Shown here: in pieces, positions 35,397 through 44,591 of the stretch
How the letters are laid out: every line of letters begins with the position of its first letter
Numbering within the stretch: the first letter of the stretch is position 1
Assembly: GCA_041916775.1 (NCBI GenBank)
Contig: JAYRYZ010000006.1
Span: 118,927-182,926 of the forward strand
Source of the DNA: UBA2357 sp041916775
GTDB taxonomy: Bacteria > Pseudomonadota > Gammaproteobacteria > Burkholderiales > Rhodocyclaceae
Direction of reading: 5' to 3'
Length of the DNA stretch: 64,000 bases
Position numbers and translations under genes: made by a program
The notes under the pieces: model-generated
The model's database searches: none
What the model was told of the DNA's origin: nothing
Seen by the model: the letters and a program-made list of their open reading frames with translations, nothing else

Positions 35397-36503
35397 ATGA
35401 AGCTGAAGTCGCTGTTTCGCATGACCGCTGTCGCCACGGCCGTTGCCGCCACCAGCGTGGCCGCGTACGCAGAAGATCCGCGCGTCAATTTTTACAATTG
35501 GTCGGACTATATCGCCGAAGAAACGCTGCCGAACTTCACCAAGGAAACCGGCATCGCCGTCACCTACGACGTGTTCGACACCAACGAGGTTCTGGAAGCC
35601 AAGCTGCTTGCCGGCAACACCGGCTTCGACATCGTCGTACCCGGTTCGGACTTCATGGGGCGCCAGATCCAGGCTGGCGCCTTCCTGCCGCTCGACAAGG
35701 CCAAGATCCCGAACTACGACAAGCTCGATCCGGCGATCATGAAGCTGCTCGAGGACAAGGACCCGGGCAACAAGCATGGCATCCCCTACATGTGGGGCAC
35801 CACCGGCATCGGCTACAACGTCGCCAAGATCAAGGAGGCCTTCGGCGAGGATGTGAAGGTCGATTCGTGGGACTTCGTCTTCAAACCCGAGAACCTCGCC
35901 AAGCTCGCCAAGTGCGGCGTGGCCTTCCTTGATAGCCCGACCGAGATCTACGCCACGGCGCTCAATTACCTCGGCATGGACCCGAACAGCACCAAGCCGG
36001 AGGACTACTCCGGCCCGGCCACCGACCTGATGCTCAAGATCCGGCCGCACATCACCTACTTCCACGGCTCCAAGTACATCAACGATCTCGCCAACGGCGA
36101 CATCTGCGTCGCGGTCGGTTGGTCCGGTGACGTGTTCCAGGCAGCGGCACGCGCCGAGGAAGCTGGCAAGAACATCGAGATCGCCTACGTGATCCCGAAG
36201 GAAGGTGCGCAGATGTGGTTTGACATCCTCACCATCCCCAAGGACGCCAAGCACCCGGACAACGCCCACAAGCTGATCAACTACCTGCTTGATCCGAACG
36301 TGGCTGCGGCGAACTCGAACTACGTGGCCTACGCCAACCCGGTGCCGGCCTCCAAGGCGTTCATCGACAAGGAGATCCTCGAGAACCCCGGCATCTATCC
36401 CACTGCCGAGATCGAGAAGAAGCTCTTCGTCGCGAAGGCCGTGCCACAGAACGTCAGCCGCGCGATCACGCGCGCCTGGACGCGTGTGCGCACCGGCAAG
36501 TAA
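35397..36503 (+). CDS. potF: polyamine ABC transporter periplasmic binding protein
   Basis: 368 residues: signal peptide of 25 residues ending SVAAYA-ED, then the PotD/PotF domain with VNFYNWSDYIAEETLPNFTK, YDVFDTNEVLEAKLL, PYMWGTTGIGYN and VAVGWSGDVFQAA. It binds putrescine or a related polyamine in the periplasm. GGAG lies 9 nt before the ATG; the open frame upstream has no signal-peptide logic. A strong terminator follows, so it may be made in excess over the transporter core. Confidence 0.93.
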   Translation: MKLKSLFRMTAVATAVAATSVAAYAEDPRVNFYNWSDYIAEETLPNFTKETGIAVTYDVFDTNEVLEAKLLAGNTGFDIVVPGSDFMGRQIQAGAFLPLDKAKIPNYDKLDPAIMKLLEDKDPGNKHGIPYMWGTTGIGYNVAKIKEAFGEDVKVDSWDFVFKPENLAKLAKCGVAFLDSPTEIYATALNYLGMDPNSTKPEDYSGPATDLMLKIRPHITYFHGSKYINDLANGDICVAVGWSGDVFQAAARAEEAGKNIEIAYVIPKEGAQMWFDILTIPKDAKHPDNAHKLINYLLDPNVAAANSNYVAYANPVPASKAFIDKEILENPGIYPTAEIEKKLFVAKAVPQNVSRAITRAWTRVRTGK

Positions 36504-36552
36504 GCCACACATGACCGGGAGCGCTGAATGATGCACACACGCTCCCGCCGAG

Positions 36553-36588
36553 CATCCCCCGGACCGCAGGGTTCGGGGGATGTTTTTT
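36553..36588 (+). terminator. rho-independent terminator after potF
   Basis: CATCCCCCG and CGGGGGATG form a 9-bp stem (extended by a GAC/GTT pair) followed by TTTTTT. A second hairpin without T-run, CGGGAGCG/CGCTCCCG, lies just before it at 36516-36547. Read-through would supply the downstream potG-potH-potI genes. Confidence 0.92.
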
Positions 36589-36678
36589 GCAGACCCAGCC
36601 GCTGTTTGTCGCATAAACTCGGTTTCACTCCGGCGCGCGGCACGCCACCTTTCATCTACTGACGGGAACAGCACGTTC

Positions 36679-37818
36679 ATGGACCAGGCCAAGGCAGGCA
36701 CGAACCAGCTTCCGGGCGGCGCAAAAAAAGGCGAAGCCTTTCTTGAAATCAGGCAGGTGACGAAGTTGTTCGACGGCCATCCGGCCGTCGACGACATCAG
36801 CCTCACGATCAACCGCGGTGAGATCTTTGCGCTGCTCGGCGCATCCGGCTGCGGAAAGTCCACGCTGCTGCGCATGCTCGCCGGTTTCGAGCGTCCATCC
36901 AGCGGCAAGATCATGCTCGACGGGGTGGACATCGTGAACGTGCCGCCCTACGACCGGCCGATCAACATGATGTTCCAGTCGTACGCGCTGTTCCCGCACA
37001 TGACGGTGTACGACAACATCGCCTTCGGTCTCAAGCAGGACAAGCTACCCAAGGACGAGATCGACGAGCGCGTGAAGCGCATGCTCGAGCTCGTGCACAT
37101 GAGCGAGTTTGCGAAACGCAAGCCGCATCAGCTCTCCGGTGGCCAGCGCCAGCGGGTCGCCCTCGCGCGCAGTCTCGCCAAGCGGCCCAAGCTGCTGCTG
37201 CTGGATGAGCCGATGGGCGCGCTGGACAAAAAACTGCGCGAAGAGATGCAACTCGAGCTGGTGAACATCATCGAGCAGGTCGGAGTGACCTGCGTGATGG
37301 TGACCCACGACCAGGAAGAGGCCATGACCATGGCCGGGCGAATCGCCATCATGAACAAGGGCCGCCTCGTGCAGGTGGGTGAGCCGCTCGACATCTACGA
37401 GTACCCCAACTGCCGCTACAGCGCAGGTTTCATCGGCTCGGTGAATCTCTTCGACGGCACGGTGGAGGACATGGACAGCGACTACACCGTGATCCGCTGC
37501 CCGGAGCTCGAGAACCCGATCCAGGTCGACCACGGCCTGTCGATCGCGGAAGGTCTGCCGGTGACGATCGCGGTGCGTCCGGAGAAGCTCCACATCACCA
37601 ACGAGCCGCCCACCGACCGACCGAACTACATCACCGGCGTGGTGGATGAGATCGCCTACCTCGGCGACGTGTCGATCTACCACGTGCGTCTGCCATCCGG
37701 CAAGAAGGTGCTTGCCACGCTGCCGAACACCAACCGCTTCCGCAAGGGCAACCCCACCTGGGGCGATTCGGTGCATCTGAGCTGGGAACCGGACAGCTGC
37801 GCAGTCCTGCTGAACTAG
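36679..37818 (+). CDS. potG: polyamine ABC transporter ATP-binding protein
   Basis: 379 residues. Walker A GASGCGKST (54-62), Q-loop MMFQSYALFPHMTV, signature LSGGQRQRVALARSLA, Walker B KLLLLDEPMGALDKKL, and switch His in VMVTHDQEEA. The C-terminal ~120 residues are a TOBE-type regulatory domain. It powers uptake through PotH and PotI. The chosen ATG is 33 codons inside a longer open frame, because the N terminus then fits PotG-type proteins and the upstream part overlaps the terminator. Confidence 0.93.
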   Translation: MDQAKAGTNQLPGGAKKGEAFLEIRQVTKLFDGHPAVDDISLTINRGEIFALLGASGCGKSTLLRMLAGFERPSSGKIMLDGVDIVNVPPYDRPINMMFQSYALFPHMTVYDNIAFGLKQDKLPKDEIDERVKRMLELVHMSEFAKRKPHQLSGGQRQRVALARSLAKRPKLLLLDEPMGALDKKLREEMQLELVNIIEQVGVTCVMVTHDQEEAMTMAGRIAIMNKGRLVQVGEPLDIYEYPNCRYSAGFIGSVNLFDGTVEDMDSDYTVIRCPELENPIQVDHGLSIAEGLPVTIAVRPEKLHITNEPPTDRPNYITGVVDEIAYLGDVSIYHVRLPSGKKVLATLPNTNRFRKGNPTWGDSVHLSWEPDSCAVLLN

Positions 37819-37833
37819 ACGGGAGAATCCACG

Positions 37834-38721
37834 ATGCGCAAGCTCCGGATTGGTGGTCGACAACTGGTCATCGCGGTGCCGTATCTCTGGCTGCTGCTGT
37901 TCTTCCTGATCCCGTTCATCACGGTGTTCAAGATCAGCCTCGCCGAATCGGCGCTGGCGATGCCGCCGTACACCGAGCTGTTCCAGTTCGTCGACAGCAA
38001 GGTGCAGATGGTGCTGAACCTCAGCAACTATCTGCTGCTGACGCAGGACAGTCTCTACATACAGTCCTACCTCACCTCGCTCAAGGTGGCGACGATCTCC
38101 ACCGCCATCTGCCTCCTGATCGGCTACCCGCTCGCGTGGGCGATCGTGCACTCCCCGCCGGCCACGCGCAATGTGCTGCTGATGATGGTGATCCTGCCGT
38201 CGTGGACCTCGTTCCTGATCCGTGTCTATGCCTGGATGGGGCTACTCGGCAACAACGGCCTGGTGAACGATCTGCTGATGTTCCTCGGCATCGTCGACGC
38301 GCCCGTACAGATCCTCAACACCGACACGGCGGTGTACATCGGCATCGTCTACGCCTACCTGCCATTCATGGTACTGCCGCTCTACACCGCGCTGATGCGG
38401 CTCGACTACTCACTGGTGGAAGCGGCCACCGATCTAGGCGCGCGCCCGATGAAGACACTATTCACCGTGGTGATCCCGCTCACCAAGAGCGGCATCATCG
38501 CCGGCTCGATGCTGGTCTTCATCCCCGCGGTCGGCGAGTTCGTGATCCCCGAGCTGCTGGGCGGGCCGGACAGCCTGCTGATCGGCCGGGTGCTGTGGCA
38601 GGAGTTCTTCAACAACCGCGACTGGCCGGTCGCCGCTGCAGTCGCGACGACGATGCTGGTGTTGCTGATGGTGCCGATCATGTGGTTCCACCGTTATCAG
38701 CGGCGTGAGCTGGAGTCCTGA
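37834..38721 (+). CDS. potH: polyamine ABC transporter permease
   Basis: 295 residues with six predicted membrane helices, beginning LVIAVPYLWLLLFFLIPFI, and the EAA loop EAATDLGARPMKTLFTVVIP that docks on the ATPase. Part of the PotFGHI importer. It starts 15 bp after potG and ends 2 bp before potI. Confidence 0.93.
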   Translation: MRKLRIGGRQLVIAVPYLWLLLFFLIPFITVFKISLAESALAMPPYTELFQFVDSKVQMVLNLSNYLLLTQDSLYIQSYLTSLKVATISTAICLLIGYPLAWAIVHSPPATRNVLLMMVILPSWTSFLIRVYAWMGLLGNNGLVNDLLMFLGIVDAPVQILNTDTAVYIGIVYAYLPFMVLPLYTALMRLDYSLVEAATDLGARPMKTLFTVVIPLTKSGIIAGSMLVFIPAVGEFVIPELLGGPDSLLIGRVLWQEFFNNRDWPVAAAVATTMLVLLMVPIMWFHRYQRRELES

Positions 38722-38723
38722 GC

Positions 38724-39569
38724 ATGAACAACATTCCTGTCAGCCGCTCCTGGGTACGCCCGCTGATCCTGTTCCTCGGCTTCGGTTTCCTCTACATCCC
38801 GATGCTGGTGCTGATCATCTACTCGTTCAACAGCTCCCGTCTCGTCACGGTGTGGGCCGGCTGGTCCACCCAGTGGTACGGGGAGCTCTTCCGCGACGAG
38901 ATGATGATGAAGGCGGTGGGCCTGTCGGTGATGATCGCGATGATGGCCGCGACCGCGGCAGTGGTGCTCGGCACGATCGCCGCCTTCGTGCTCACCCGCA
39001 TGGGTCGGTTCAAGGGCGAGAACGGCTTTGCGTTCATGATCACCGCACCGCTTGTGATGCCCGAGGTGATCACCGGTCTGTCGCTGCTGCTGCTCTTCGT
39101 GGCGATGGCGGACATCCTCGGCTGGCCATCGCAGCGTGGCATGAGCACGATCTGGATCGCCCACACCACCTTCTGCACCGCATACGTCGCAGTGGTGGTG
39201 AGTTCGCGCCTGCGCGAGCTGGAGAACTCGATCGAGGAGGCCGCGATGGATCTCGGCGCACGCCCGCTGAAGGTCTTCTTCGTGATCACCCTGCCGCTGA
39301 TCGCGCCCGCCATCATCGCCGGGTGGCTGCTCGCCTTCACCCTGTCGCTCGACGATCTCGTAATCGCGAGCTTCGTATCCGGCCCCAACGCGACCACACT
39401 GCCGATGGTGGTCTTCTCCAGCGTGCGCCTCGGGGTGAGCCCGAAAATCAACGCGTTGGCGACCATCATCATCCTGATCGTCTCCATCATCGCCTTCATC
39501 GGCTGGTGGTCCATGGCGCGCGCCGAAAAGCTGCGTGCCCAGGAGCGCGCGATGGCGGCGCGCGGCTAG
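38724..39569 (+). CDS. potI: polyamine ABC transporter permease
   Basis: 281 residues, six membrane helices, with the EAA loop EAAMDLGARPLKVFFVITLP and LSLDDLVIASFVSGPNATTL, typical of PotI/PotC. It forms the heterodimeric channel with PotH. A GC-rich stem-loop follows. Confidence 0.93.
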   Translation: MNNIPVSRSWVRPLILFLGFGFLYIPMLVLIIYSFNSSRLVTVWAGWSTQWYGELFRDEMMMKAVGLSVMIAMMAATAAVVLGTIAAFVLTRMGRFKGENGFAFMITAPLVMPEVITGLSLLLLFVAMADILGWPSQRGMSTIWIAHTTFCTAYVAVVVSSRLRELENSIEEAAMDLGARPLKVFFVITLPLIAPAIIAGWLLAFTLSLDDLVIASFVSGPNATTLPMVVFSSVRLGVSPKINALATIIILIVSIIAFIGWWSMARAEKLRAQERAMAARG

Positions 39570-39583
39570 ATCCTGCACAGCGG

Positions 39584-39617
39584 CCACGGCCGGCACCGCG
39601 GGTGCCGGCCGCCGTGG
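39584..39617 (+). terminator. GC-rich stem-loop after potI
   Basis: GGCCGGCACC-GCG-GGTGCCGGCC is a perfect 10-bp stem, with CCAC/GTGG able to extend it across a small bulge. There is no U-tract, so it may be a 3'-end stabiliser or a factor-assisted terminator. Confidence 0.5.
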
Positions 39618-39631
39618 TCGCGAAGCCTCTC

Positions 39632-40039
39632 ATGAGCCCCCCACGCAAGTCCCTCGACCCACCCTGCCCCTGTGGCAGTCATCTGCGCCTGGGCAGCTGT
39701 TGCGGCCCCGTGATTGCAGGTCTCCGCGCTGCAACGAGCGCGGAGGCGCTGATGCGCAGCCGCTACACCGCCTATGCGCTGGGCGATGCCGACTATTTGC
39801 AGAGGAGCTGGCACCCCGCTGCCCGCCCGGAACGCTTCGAACGCGATGAGCTGGCTCGCAGCCGCTGGATCGGGCTGGAGATCATGCGCCACACACCTGT
39901 GGACGCCACACACGCAATCGTCGAGTTCGTCGCTCGCTACAAGGTCTCCGGTCGCGCCCACCGCCTTCACGAGACGAGCCGCTTCGTGCTCGAGGACGAC
40001 CAGTGGTTCTACGTGGATGGAGATCTCCACGACACTTGA
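39632..40039 (+). CDS. ychJ: YchJ-family SEC-C protein
   Basis: 135 residues. An N-terminal SEC-C-like zinc motif (PCPCGSHLRLGSCCG) is followed by the YchJ/NTF2-like domain with SAEALMRSRYTAYALGDADYL and TSRFVLEDDQWFYVDGD. The role is unknown; the domain pattern is widely conserved as UPF0225. The ATG is the first Met before the cysteine motif; the long upstream open frame is a shadow of potI. Confidence 0.88.
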   Translation: MSPPRKSLDPPCPCGSHLRLGSCCGPVIAGLRAATSAEALMRSRYTAYALGDADYLQRSWHPAARPERFERDELARSRWIGLEIMRHTPVDATHAIVEFVARYKVSGRAHRLHETSRFVLEDDQWFYVDGDLHDT

Positions 40040-40092
40040 GGCCGCCGCAGCGGCTGCACCCGAATGCGACGGTCGTCATCTCCCGGCGGCGC

Positions 40093-40098
40093 TATAAT
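40093..40098 (+). promoter_or_regulatory. candidate -10 element (TATAAT) upstream of the DUF6394-like gene
   Basis: A perfect TATAAT lies 35 bp before the ATG of the small membrane protein gene. No good -35 is seen at 16-18 bp, so this is only a partial promoter call. Confidence 0.4.
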
Positions 40099-40133
40099 CG
40101 AATCCGACCTTTCACGCTCGCCTGCGACCGCAC

Positions 40134-40517
40134 ATGAACCTCGAGAAAGTCATCTTCGGATTCTTCATCGTTCTGGCGGCAACGCTGAACTTTGGTTTCT
40201 TTGTCGGCGATATCGACAACCCTCTCCATCACGACGTCTATGAGCTCTTCGCCGCGATCGTCGTCAGCCTGGTCGCGACCGTGCTCAAGTTCGGCGACCG
40301 CACGCAGATCGGTGCCGTTCAGCTCTCCACCAGCCTCGCGGCGGATCTGCAGCTCATCGCCGCGGCCATGGTGTGGGGTTATGCGGTACATGTCTCGCTC
40401 GAGGGACTCACGCCTGAGATGACCGCACGCATCGTCTCGCTCTCGGGAGGCGCGCTCTTCGCCAACGTGGTGTCGGTAGTATTCCTGATCGCGGAAACGA
40501 TCATGCAAAGGCGCTGA
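40134..40517 (+). CDS. small membrane protein, DUF6394-like
   Basis: 127 residues with about three hydrophobic segments: VIFGFFIVLAATLNFGFFVG at the N terminus, LFAAIVVSLVATVL, and a C-terminal FANVVSVVFLIAETI. It looks like a conserved inner-membrane protein of unknown function. It is directly followed, 14 bp later, by a potassium-channel gene in the same direction, so the two are probably cotranscribed and may function together. Confidence 0.75.
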   Translation: MNLEKVIFGFFIVLAATLNFGFFVGDIDNPLHHDVYELFAAIVVSLVATVLKFGDRTQIGAVQLSTSLAADLQLIAAAMVWGYAVHVSLEGLTPEMTARIVSLSGGALFANVVSVVFLIAETIMQRR

Positions 40518-40531
40518 GCCGGCAGCCAGCC

Positions 40532-42256
40532 GTGAAACCGCTCGCCCGCCACTACAGCATCTTCCTGCTGATCATGCGGCGTCTGCGGGCGCCGTTGATC
40601 TTCTTCATCAGCATCATGGCCTTTTCGGTATTCGGGCTGACGCTCGTGCCTGGCCCCATGGCCGAGGATGGCAATGTAACGCGCATGAGTTTCTTCCATG
40701 CGTTCTATTTCGTCAGCTACACCGCGACGACCATCGGCTTCGGCGAGATCCCAAACGCCTTCTCGGAGCAGCAGCGGCTTTGGGTCATCGTCACCATCTA
40801 CCTGTCGGTGATCGGCTGGGCCTACACCTTGGGCACGGTGTTCAGCCTGCTGTCGGACCGCAACCTGCAGCAGGCGATCCAGACCTTGCGCTTCATCCGC
40901 GCGGTGCGCAGGCTGCGCGAGCCGTTTTACCTGGTGTGCGGCTATGGCGAGACCGGACGGCTGATCTGCGATGCGCTTGACCAGCTCAACTACCGCATCG
41001 TGGTCGTGGAGATCGACGAAGGCCGACTCGGCGACACCGAGCTGCAGGACTACCACGCCGACGTGCCGGCGCTGTGCGCAGACGCACGCAACCCGGAGAC
41101 CCTGCGCTATGCCGGGCTCACCCACTCGCATTGCGCCGGGGTGCTCGCCCTCACAAACGATGACGACGTGAATCTCGCGATCGCGATCAGCGCAAAACTA
41201 CTCGCGCCCCGGCTGCCCTCGTTGTGCCGCGCCGAGTCGCGGGACACGGCAGCGAACATGGCTTCGTTCGGCACGCGTCATATCATCAACCCGTTCGAGA
41301 AGTTCAGCGAATACCTTGCGCTGGCGCTGCATTCGCCATCGGCCTGGCAACTCCTGATCTGGCTCACCAGCCTACCCGGTGCGACCGTGGAGCGCCATCG
41401 CGACCCGCCGCGCGACGCATGGTTGCTGTGCGGGCACGGACGCTTCGGGCGATTCATCGTCGAGGCCATGGAGCGTGAATCCATCCCGATCACGATCATC
41501 GACCGAGACGCCCCGGAGGATTTCTCCCACCGCTGGATCCAGGGCGACGGCACGGTTGCTGCCACCCTCGACGCTGCCGGAATCCGCAGCGCACGCGGCA
41601 TCATCGGCAGCACCAGCAGCGACGTGAACAACTTGTCGATTGCCGTCACCGCGCGCGAGCTGAACCCTGATCTGTTCGTGATCCTGCGCCAGAACCAGAT
41701 CGCCAACAACGCGCTCTTCGATGCCTTCGACGCGGACGTGGTGATGGTGCCAAGCCGCATCATCGCTCATGAATGCCTGGCCGTTCTGACGACGCCGCTA
41801 CTGGTACCCTTTCTGAGCGACATGAAGCGCCGCGACGACGCCTGGTGCGAGGCGCTCGTCACCCGGCTAACCGACCGCTTCGGCTGGAAGGTGCCCACCG
41901 TCTGGAGCGAACGCATCAACCTGTCGCGCGCGCCCGCACTCTATCGGCGCCTGATGCGCGGCGAGCAAGTGCGTCTCGGCGACATACTCCTCTCACCCCA
42001 GCAACGCGACCAAGCTCTGGAGCTTGAGGTGCTGTACCTCAAGCGGGACGACGACGACAACCTCTGCCTGCCCGACCCGGATACCCTGATCCGCGCAGGC
42101 GACGAGTTGCTGCTGGTAGGACGCCGCGAAGCGCGCGACGCTTTCGACCTCGCGCTGATCAACGAGTATGCGATGCATTATGTGCTCACTGGCGTGGAAC
42201 TGCCGCGCGGACGGATCTGGCAGTACCTCGCCCAAAAGCTCAAGCGCGCATCATGA
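40532..42256 (+). CDS. potassium channel protein with two RCK (TrkA-N) domains
   Basis: 574 residues. Two membrane helices flank the filter TTIGFGEIP (66-74), with Phe in place of the usual Tyr of TVGYG. Two RCK modules follow: the first with LVCGYGETGRLICDAL (about 132), the second with LLCGHGRFGRFIVEAM (about 298), each a Rossmann NAD/ligand fold. A C-terminal TrkA-C-like region (about 480-560) ends the protein. One chain carrying both RCKs is unusual next to the common single-RCK Kch or MthK type. Start is GTG. Role: K+ flux gated by a nucleotide or ion. Confidence 0.88.
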   Translation: MKPLARHYSIFLLIMRRLRAPLIFFISIMAFSVFGLTLVPGPMAEDGNVTRMSFFHAFYFVSYTATTIGFGEIPNAFSEQQRLWVIVTIYLSVIGWAYTLGTVFSLLSDRNLQQAIQTLRFIRAVRRLREPFYLVCGYGETGRLICDALDQLNYRIVVVEIDEGRLGDTELQDYHADVPALCADARNPETLRYAGLTHSHCAGVLALTNDDDVNLAIAISAKLLAPRLPSLCRAESRDTAANMASFGTRHIINPFEKFSEYLALALHSPSAWQLLIWLTSLPGATVERHRDPPRDAWLLCGHGRFGRFIVEAMERESIPITIIDRDAPEDFSHRWIQGDGTVAATLDAAGIRSARGIIGSTSSDVNNLSIAVTARELNPDLFVILRQNQIANNALFDAFDADVVMVPSRIIAHECLAVLTTPLLVPFLSDMKRRDDAWCEALVTRLTDRFGWKVPTVWSERINLSRAPALYRRLMRGEQVRLGDILLSPQQRDQALELEVLYLKRDDDDNLCLPDPDTLIRAGDELLLVGRREARDAFDLALINEYAMHYVLTGVELPRGRIWQYLAQKLKRAS

Positions 42257-42296
42257 CGGACACGGTGCCGGCCACCAGCGGGCCAGACCGCGCCGT

Positions 42297-42515
42297 TCAA
42301 TCCCCTGCAACGATGTGTACGCAATCCTGTCCGATGCGGACTTGCTGGCCGGCACGGATCTTCGCGCGCCTGCGCGACTCGGGCCGCCCATCCACGCTGA
42401 CCAAGCCCGTATCCACCGCGGCGTGGGCCTCGCCACCGCTCGTGACGAGGTTTGCAGCCTTGAGCAACTGGTCCAGCGGGATGTACTCACCACGAAGCGA
42501 GAAACGAATTTCCAA
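42297..42515 (-). CDS. S4-domain RNA-binding protein (YbcJ type)
   Basis: 72 residues: IRFSLRGEYIPLDQLLKAAN, then SGGEAHAAVDTGLVSVDGRP and the closing KIRAGQQVRIG, which is a minimal S4 fold as in YbcJ. It lies on the opposite strand between the potassium channel and the Ap4A phosphorylase. The start is TTG with AGGAG at good spacing; no ATG or GTG fits in this frame near it. It probably binds structured RNA; its partner is unknown. Confidence 0.85.
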   Translation of the reverse strand: MEIRFSLRGEYIPLDQLLKAANLVTSGGEAHAAVDTGLVSVDGRPESRRRAKIRAGQQVRIGQDCVHIVAGD

Positions 42516-42563
42516 ATTGACTCTCCTGTCCGCCGCAGCAATCTCGGGCGGACCAACGACGAC

Positions 42564-43469
42564 ATGACGAACGAACCGACCACCTCCCGACCCGCACCGC
42601 GCACCACGCTGCAAATGCGCGACATCGATTCGATCATCGCACGCGCTCGCCGCAATGGCGACCTGTATCACATCGAGACCGAACAGACGCTGATTCCAAC
42701 CCCCGCCGGCGATTTCCTGGTGCGCTGGGTTTCCAGCCTGCAGCACAAGCGTGAAACCAGGAAGCCGTCGTCGGCAACAGGCGCGGACTTCAACCCCTTC
42801 CTGTCGCCGGAGCCGGCGTTGGTCATCGCTCCGCTCGCCCCCGAGCACATCTGCCTGTTGAACAAATATCCGGTGATCGACCGCCATCTCCTGATCGTCA
42901 CGCAGCAATTCGAGGACCAGACTGCGCCGCTTCATGCCGGCGACTTCCAGGCACTTGCAACCATCATTCAGTCGCTGGACGGGCTCGGCTTCTACAATGG
43001 CGGCGCCCAGGCCGGGGCAAGCCAACGGCATAAGCACCTCCAGTGGATTCCCGAATCACGCCAGAGCAGCAACTTCATCGCACTGACCCACGCACTGGAG
43101 GCGCACTGCGCGCATGCGCCCGGCCCCTGCCGCCATCCCGCGCTGCCGTTCCGGCACGTATTCATGCGCCTCGCGGCGACAGGCAACGACCCGACGTACG
43201 CCCTCGCCGACGCATTGCACACAGCCTATCTCGGCGCCTGCGGGGCGCTCGCGATCGATACCGGCCAGGCCACGCTTCCGCCCTACAACCTCCTCGCCAA
43301 CAGGCACTGGCTGTTGCTCGTGCCGCGCAGCCAGGAATGCTTCGAAGACATCTCGGTGAACGCCTTGGGCTTCGCAGCCTCGCTGTTCGTTCGCGAGCGC
43401 TCGCAACTCGCGCGCATTCGGACGGCGGGGCCCCTCGCGGTGTTAAGCGCGGTTGCGTATCCGGACTGA
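42564..43469 (+). CDS. Ap4A phosphorylase / ATP adenylyltransferase
   Basis: 301 residues. The catalytic HIT-like motif is in GASQRHKHLQWIP (H-x-H-x-Q), with LLNKYPVIDRHLLIVTQQFE and FYNGGAQAG before it. It splits diadenosine tetraphosphate to ATP and ADP with phosphate. There is no strong ribosome site in front of this ATG; a Met at codon 18 is an alternative. It is the yeast Apa1/2-like type, found in many betaproteobacteria. Confidence 0.88.
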   Translation: MTNEPTTSRPAPRTTLQMRDIDSIIARARRNGDLYHIETEQTLIPTPAGDFLVRWVSSLQHKRETRKPSSATGADFNPFLSPEPALVIAPLAPEHICLLNKYPVIDRHLLIVTQQFEDQTAPLHAGDFQALATIIQSLDGLGFYNGGAQAGASQRHKHLQWIPESRQSSNFIALTHALEAHCAHAPGPCRHPALPFRHVFMRLAATGNDPTYALADALHTAYLGACGALAIDTGQATLPPYNLLANRHWLLLVPRSQECFEDISVNALGFAASLFVRERSQLARIRTAGPLAVLSAVAYPD

Positions 43470-43517
43470 TGGACTGCACATGGCCACTACCGTGCGCTGC
43501 GCCTCCCGGGGGCACTC

Positions 43518-43859
43518 TCAGGCTTCACCCAGCGGCGTCAGCCCATGGCGCCTGCGCGCACGCGCGCAGGCATCGTCGCCGATGCCGAGTGCCGCATAGG
43601 GCGCGAACTCATGACAGGGCGAAGGGCGCGCCGCATAGATTGCGCAATGCACATCCGCACCGACCTCGCCCACCAAGGCCTCACAGCGCGGCGCGGCATC
43701 ATCGGTACCACGCATGCGCCGCAGCGTTGCAGTGACCGGCACCGTCAGCGCGTCCGGCACTCCGCCGGGCTGCACGCTGGCGAGTTCGGAGCGGTGGAAG
43801 TCGACACGAAACGCAGCGCAACACGCACCACAACGGGTGCAATGATCCCTGCCGCTCAT
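43518..43859 (-). CDS. YkgJ-family cysteine-cluster protein
   Basis: 113 residues with CTRCGACCAAF near the N terminus, a mid Cys in APRCEAL, and Cys in DVHCAIYAARPSPCHEF. This is the UPF0153/YkgJ CxxC pattern for a zinc or iron-sulfur site. The ATG overlaps the stop of the upstream YecA-type gene by 4 bp. Function unknown. Confidence 0.85.
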   Translation of the reverse strand: MSGRDHCTRCGACCAAFRVDFHRSELASVQPGGVPDALTVPVTATLRRMRGTDDAAPRCEALVGEVGADVHCAIYAARPSPCHEFAPYAALGIGDDACARARRRHGLTPLGEA

Positions 43860-44560
43860 GCCACCGCGCCGCAGCACTTCTTGTACTTCTTGCCGCTTCC
43901 GCAGGGACAGGGATCATTGCGGCCGACTGCAGCCGATGCGGACGGCCTGGGTGCATCGACCTCGACCACGCCAGGCCGCGTCAACCCAAGACCAGACCAC
44001 ACCGCATGCACATCCGCGACAAGGTCACAGGCCTCGTCCAGCCATGCCATGCGACGACGCTCGTCACCATCGAAAGCCTCCTCGTCGCCTTCCCAAGGTG
44101 CAAGCAGCATTGCGAGCTTGGCCTCGACCTCGGCCACCGCCTGTGCATCGAAACGCGTCCGCCAGTCCGGCTCCCACAACTCCAGCCCCTGGCGAAAGCC
44201 CTCAACCCACTCCTCGGCGATGCCGATTTCGTCACCTTCCTGACCGGCATAGCAGAATGGTTGCCAACCCTCTTCGACGCCGGTGGTGGTCACGAGCTCG
44301 TTGTAGTAACCCAGTACTAGGCGGATCACGCGCTGCATGCGACTGCCGGTGGCATAGTCAGGGTCGGCGTGGGCACTCCACACCGGCGGCAGCCAATCAG
44401 CCATCGGAATGGGATCGGGGCTCGCGATCACCGCAGCGAGGTAGCCGTCAAGCATCTCGAGATTCATGCAATCCTCGGGCACGACCTCCGAGATCAGGAG
44501 CTCCTCGAGGGCATCGAAATCATCCTCACTCAGGACTTGGGGTTGGGTGTCGCTCGTCAT
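43856..44560 (-). CDS. UPF0149 (YecA-type) protein with C-terminal SEC-C motif
   Basis: 234 residues: a YecA/UPF0149 domain (MNLEMLDGYLAAVIASPDPI, then EEWVEGFRQGLELW) and a C-terminal SEC-C zinc motif GRNDPCPCGSGKKYKKCCG, the same tail used by SecA. GGAGAG sits 6 nt upstream of the ATG. SEC-C proteins bind zinc and often ribosomes or SecB; the specific role of this one is unknown. It is coupled to the YkgJ gene. Confidence 0.88.
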   Translation of the reverse strand: MTSDTQPQVLSEDDFDALEELLISEVVPEDCMNLEMLDGYLAAVIASPDPIPMADWLPPVWSAHADPDYATGSRMQRVIRLVLGYYNELVTTTGVEEGWQPFCYAGQEGDEIGIAEEWVEGFRQGLELWEPDWRTRFDAQAVAEVEAKLAMLLAPWEGDEEAFDGDERRRMAWLDEACDLVADVHAVWSGLGLTRPGVVEVDAPRPSASAAVGRNDPCPCGSGKKYKKCCGAVA

Positions 44561-44591
44561 TGCACTCTCCGCTGCGTCGAGACCGGCGGGC

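Noticed and set aside
36580..36678. N-terminal extension of PotG
   Set aside because: It overlaps the terminator hairpin after potF and lacks similarity to transporter ATPases.
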